Below are positions 33,001-39,000 of a DNA stretch of 64,000 nt, in pieces. Both the position numbers and the translations under genes were made by a program. Source of the DNA: CAXXOK01 sp963675925 (GTDB taxonomy: Bacteria > Bacillota > Clostridia > Christensenellales > Aristaeellaceae); NCBI GenBank assembly GCA_963675925.2, contig CAXXIB010000003.1, forward strand, positions 62,001 to 126,000. The letters run 5' to 3'. The notes below the pieces were generated by a model. It was not told where the DNA came from. It was given only the letters and a program-made list of their open reading frames with translations, and did not search any database. The number at the start of each line of letters is the position of its first letter. Positions within the stretch are counted from its first letter, which is position 1.

Positions 33001-36000
33001 GGATGAAGCCGGACAAACACTGGCATTTAGCCTCTCGGGGTATGATGCTGCCTTGTTTGACGGGGCTGTCACGATTTCCAATGACGGTGAGCTGTTATTC
33101 ACCCCGGCGGCGAATATGCATGGCAGTACGACGGTTAATGTATCCCTGAGCGACGGCACCAATGCTGTGGAGGATAGCTTCATAATCATCATTGCATCCG
33201 TCAATGATGAACCAACCTTTACACCAGGATCAAACCAAACCGTGTGGGAGGATTGTGGTGCGCAAACCGTAACAGCCTGGGCAACCAATCTGCACAAGGG
33301 AACAGAAAATGAAAGCGGACAATCGCTGACATTCCATGTTGAAAATGACAATCATCAGCTCTTTACCGATGCGGGTCAGCCCGCAATAGACAGTGATGGC
33401 ACACTGCGCTACACGCCTTCTGACAATCAGTTTGGCGAAGCGGAGGTCAGTGTGTATTTGATGGATGACGGCGGTACTGCAAACAGCGGTGACGATACCA
33501 GTGCGACTATAACGTTTACCATCACCGTCGAACCAGTTAACGACCAACCAAGCTTTACGGATACTGGCGATATAACCGTAGGGGAGGATTCGGGTGCGTA
33601 TTCCGCGCTTTGGGTGAATGCGACAAGCATCAATCCAGGCCCGGCGAATGAAACGCAAACCTATGCATTCTCTATGGTGGAAAACGCCGAAGCACGGGTA
33701 ACCAATGGCAATACAGACCTGTTTGCCGATGAACCCGCAATTGACCCGGATACGGGCAGAATTAGTTTTACGCCTGCTCAAAACGCAAACGGTTCGGCGA
33801 CCTATACCGTTTACATGAAGGATGAAGACGGTACGCTGCGAGAGGGCGTGGATACGTCCCAGGGACATACGCTGGTCATCACAGTAAACGCCGTCAACGA
33901 TCTGCCGGCCTACACGCTCTTAGGCGATGTGGCGGTGGATGAAGACAGCGGAGACTACAGCAACGCGACCTTCGCCACGGGCATTACGCCCGGCGGCGGT
34001 ACGGATGAAGACAGCCAAACGCTGACCTTTACGCTGTCAAATTACGACCAATCGCTGTTCAGTGAGCAGCCTGTGCTTACAAACACGGGTGAGCTTACCT
34101 TCACACCGGCTGCGAATGTGTTTGGCACGACGCAGATTAAAGTAACACTGTCAGATGGCATTGACGAAGCTCAGAAGACCTTTGAGATTACGGTGAACTC
34201 GGTCAATGATGCGCCAACGTTTACCGCGGGCGGTGATGTGAGCGTATTGGAAGATTGCGGTCCGCAAACGATGTATAAATGGGCGACCGATATTTCCATC
34301 GGACCGTGGAACGAAAACGCGCAGACCTTATCTGTGAAAACCATTTGCAACGATACGGAACTGTTCGACGGCGAAACGGGTCTGCCGGATGTTTCGCTAA
34401 CAGGCGTGTTGCGATTTACACCCAAGGCAGATGCATACGGCGTGGCAACTGTGACCGTACAATACACAGATGACGGCGGCACGGCCAATAGCGGCGACGA
34501 CAGCAGCAAAATCGAAGAATTTACCATTACGATACGCCCGGTGAATGATCGGCCATCGTTTGACGATACTGGCGATATCACGGTTTCAGAAGATTCGGCT
34601 GCGTATACAGGCGCTTGGGTAGATGCTGACAGTATTGATATCGGACCGGACAACGAAACGCAAACATACGCGTTTTCCATGCAGGAAAACGAGGATCAGC
34701 GCGTCGTTAACGGAAACACGCAGCTATTCAGCGTGCAGCCTTCAATCCATCCGGATACTGGTGTGATCAGCTTCACACCGGCAGCCAACGCCAACGGATC
34801 GGCAGTATTCACCGTGATACTATCGGATACGGATGGTACGGATAACGGCGGAAACGATACATCACTGCAGCACCAGCTCACGATCACCGTTACCGCTGTG
34901 GATGATCAGCCTGCCTTTACCCTTGACGGCGATGTGACAGTGAATGAAGACGGCGGGGAGTACAGCGACGCGACCTTTGCAACGGGTATCACAGCTGGCG
35001 GCGGTACGGATGAATCCGGACAAACGCTGACCTTTGCACTGACTAATACCAACTCGCTGCTGTTTAGCCAGCAGCCTGCTATGACAAGCGATGGGATGCT
35101 TCGCTTTACACCGGCCAACAATGCGTTTGGTACGGCGACCGTCACCGTGAAACTGAACGATGGGGTAAACTCCGTCAGCGATTCCTTCACCATCACCGTA
35201 GAATCGGTTAATGACCAACCAAGCTTTACGGATACTGGCGATATCACCGTAGGGGAGGATTCGGGCGCGTATTCCGCGCTTTGGGTGAATGCGACAAGCA
35301 TCAATCCAGGCCCGGCGAATGAAACGCAAGCCTATGCATTCTCTATGGTGGAAAACGCCGAAGCACGGGTAACCGATGGCAATACAAACCTATTTACCGA
35401 TGAACCCGCGATGGATCCGGATACGGGCAGGATTAGCTTTACGCCTGCTCAAAACGCAAACGGTTCGGCGACCTACACCGTTTACATGAAGGATGAAGAC
35501 GGTACGCTGCGAGATGGCGTGGATACATCCCAGGGACATACGCTGGTCATCACAGTAACCGCAGTCAACGATCTGCCGGCCTACACACTCTCAGGCGATG
35601 TGACGGTGGATGAAGACAGCGGAGCATACAACAACGCGACCTTCGCCACGGGCATTACGCCCGGCGGCGGCATGGATGAAGACAGCCAAACGCTGACCTT
35701 TACGCTGTCAAATTACGACCAATCGCTGTTTAGCAAGCAGCCTGTGCTCACAAACACGGGCCAGCTCAGCTTCACACCGGCTGCGAATGTGTTTGGCACT
35801 ACGCTAATTGACGTAACACTGTCCGATGGAGATACCAGCAGTGACGGCACATTCACTATTACGATCAATTCCGTAAACGATCAACCCAGTTTCTCTGATT
35901 TCGGAAATATTACCGTTTCGGAGGATAGCGGCCGATACAGCGCTGCATGGGCAGACGATGCTACGCGCTACGTGGGTCCGGATAATGAACTGCAAACGTA

Positions 36001-39000
36001 TCAGTATTTGATCACCGATACTGTGGTCGCTGACGGTGTAACGCTATTTAGCGAAGCCCCGGTTATCGATGCACAGACCGGCGTGATCAGCTTCACACCG
36101 GCAGCAGATGCATTTGGCAGCGCTGAGGTTACCGTCGTACTCAAAGATGGCGACGGTACGGATAACGAGGGTTTGGATACGTCTGTGGAACACACAGTCA
36201 CGATCACGATACTCTCTGTTAACGATGCCCCGGTGTTTACGGATACCGGAGACTTGACCGTCAACGAAGACAGCGGTGCATATTCTACGGCGTGGATTAC
36301 GACTGGAACCGTGTCCGCAGGGCCTGCCAATGAGGCGCAGGAAGCGGTATTCTCTCTTGAACTTGACGAATCCACTTTGACCGTATTTGGCAACTCGAAG
36401 TTGTTTGCAGCCGGCCCGGTGATTGATCCAAACACGGGTGAAATCACATTGACACCAGCGGAGAACGCCTATGGCTTTGTGACTGCTACCGTTTGGCTTA
36501 CCGATACGGATGGCACCGACAATGGTGGGGAAGATACATCGGAGGCGCACACATTCCTGATCACTGTCAATACAGTCAACGATGCGCCTGTCTTTACAGC
36601 CGGGAAGGATATTACAGTCGGCAGCGGCACAGGGGCATATACACAGGATGCCTGGGCTACGGATATCTCTGCAGGACCAGTAGACGAAGCATTGCAGGCA
36701 CTCAGCTTTACCGTAACGGTTGATAAGCCCGCGTTGTTTGAAGTGCAGCCTACTATCTCCCCGGAAGGAACACTCAGCTTCACGCCAAGTGCCACAGCAA
36801 GCGGAACGGCGCAAATAACTGTAACGCTGCAAGATGATGGCGGCACAGACAATGGCGGCGTTGACACCAGCCAGCAGCAGCAGCAGTTGAGCATTCAGGT
36901 TGTTGGCAATAGTGAACTGGTGCTGACCGGCACCGTGTACGATGTTAGAACGCTGATGCCAATCAATGGCGCTATGGTGCAATTGCTTGATGCAAGCGGA
37001 GATGAAATCGCATCCGAAGTCGTCGGCAATGACGGTGTATATCGGTTTACCGGGCTCACAAGCAGCAATGATACGCTTACACTTGTCGTTTCGGCCGATG
37101 GCTATCAGCAAAATAGTGTTGTAACCGAGGTTTCCTTCGATCGGGAAGTAAGCGGTACGGTTACAAGGAATATTATGCTCTCTAAATTTAACCTCACGAT
37201 CACAGCCGATCCGTCAGCCATTCTGGGAGACGGAAAGGCGGAAGCGGTGATTACTGCCACCGTGCAAAATGATGATGGGCAACCGATCAGCGGCGTGGAA
37301 GTGGTATTTGACTGTCCTTCTGGTACATTCGAAGGCGGTGTTAATACCGCTGTAACCGGCCAAGACGGGACCTGCCATATCACCTTTATTTCTGATAAGC
37401 TATCCGGTACGCAAGAGCTGAAGATTCCCATCACGGTCACAGTGCATGATGATACGCTGCTTTTATATGGTACGGCAGTGATTTACGAACGCTTTGTACC
37501 CGGATTTGTGGAAGGCATTATAACCACGCGTACAGGGAATCATCCACTGGAGGGTGCAATTGTTACCGTCTACAAGGACTTTGACGGAGATGGAACGGTT
37601 GATTTCTCAGAAACGGTCATTACAAAGGCAGACGGCAAATACAAAGTTGCAGTGCCGAAAGGGAATGTGGATTACTCTATCTCGATTACCCGGCCTGCGA
37701 TTGGCAGTGCTAGTAGCGTAACCTTTCACCAAACCGTTCAGGTTGGCGATATCAACGGTGGCGGGGGAGAAACCACTAACCCGAACAAATGCGCCGTTGG
37801 CATCGTTACTTTGCAAAACGGCTCCAGTTCTGGATGCGGCCAATTGCTTAAGAATGGCATGTTAATGGAAATTGTCGGCAACGGCAAAAAGGAGAAAGTT
37901 GACCTGGATACGGGCAACGGCACGTTCAGCGCGAATAACCTGGGAGAAGGCAGCTATACACTGAATGTCTACTATCAACACGAGGATGGCAGAAAGATTA
38001 TTGTCGGCAGCCAGAAAATAACGATATCCAACAACGGGGAAACCAACATCAGCGAGGTTCTGATCGATCCCTATGGAATCATTACAGACAGCAAAACGGG
38101 CAAAGTGATCAGCGGTGCAGATGTGAAGTTGTATTATGCAGGAACGAATACATTGGTCTTACTGCCGTCGGTGCAAGGCTTCCCGCCGGCAAACAACGCA
38201 AACCCGCAGCTGTCTGATGGAGCAGGGGAATACGCGTTTATGGTCTATCCACATACATCCTATTACATTGTAGCAACCAAAGACGGATACGAAACCTTCT
38301 CCAATAAGGACCATCCGATCGCTGTGGGTGAAGCCATTGTGAATTACAACTTCCAAATGACTCCGGTTGAAGAGGAAGTTGTCGCAAGCACTGCATATGA
38401 TCCCGCTATATTCATCAGTACCGATAAGAGCCGCGTTTTGGAAGATGGGACAATCAGCTGCACGGTGACCTACGGCAACAAAACAGATCAGGTTCTGCCT
38501 ACAGCTGTTATTCGCTTAAACCTCCCAGCAGGGATTATGGTGGTAGATGAAGACGGCGGCGCACTGTACTCGAAAACCGAGCACTGGTATCGTACCGCGC
38601 TGCTGCGTGATACGGATGGATTTGTTGAAAGTGCACACGACCAAATGGTGATCTGGTATGCCAAAGACCTACAGCTCGATGAGGTTCGGACACATACCGT
38701 GCTGCTGAAAGTAGCGGATATCGATCCTGTACTGGCACAGACACCGGCCACTATCACTGCGAATATATCCAGCCAGCATCCTGTTATCGTGCCGGAGGAT
38801 GATACATCGTTTAAAACGATCGTAATCGCCTCCAGATACAATGCCAGCGCGCATCAGGCCTATATGCACACCCAACATGGGAGCGACTTCCCGGTTGCCG
38901 ATGGATTGACGAGGGGTGAGGCGGCAGAGATATTTGCTTCAATATTGAATCTGTCCGCTGAGGGTAACAATACAACATTTGCAGATGTGCAGAGGGGCGA

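Larger units (their letters stand above)
30521..36909 (+). repeat. C-terminal array of B-type domains with alternating subtypes in the giant protein
   Basis: Residues about 4154-6283, 19 domains. Three subtypes recur, largely in the order B (EDCG form), B1 (FTDTGDITV.EDSGAY..W form with GNT.LF) and B2 (YTL.GDV.V.EDSG..FATGIT.GGGTDE form). The three-domain period is about 1.0 kb, with some units dropped. All carry the NxNG.A.V and GG..DTS loops. The array contains a long near-identical duplication, listed separately. Confidence 0.8.

Noticed and set aside
18700..36909. CRISPR-like regularly spaced repeats
   Set aside because: The repeats are protein-coding, keep the reading frame, have periods near 0.3-1.0 kb and have no short identical repeat-spacer pattern.
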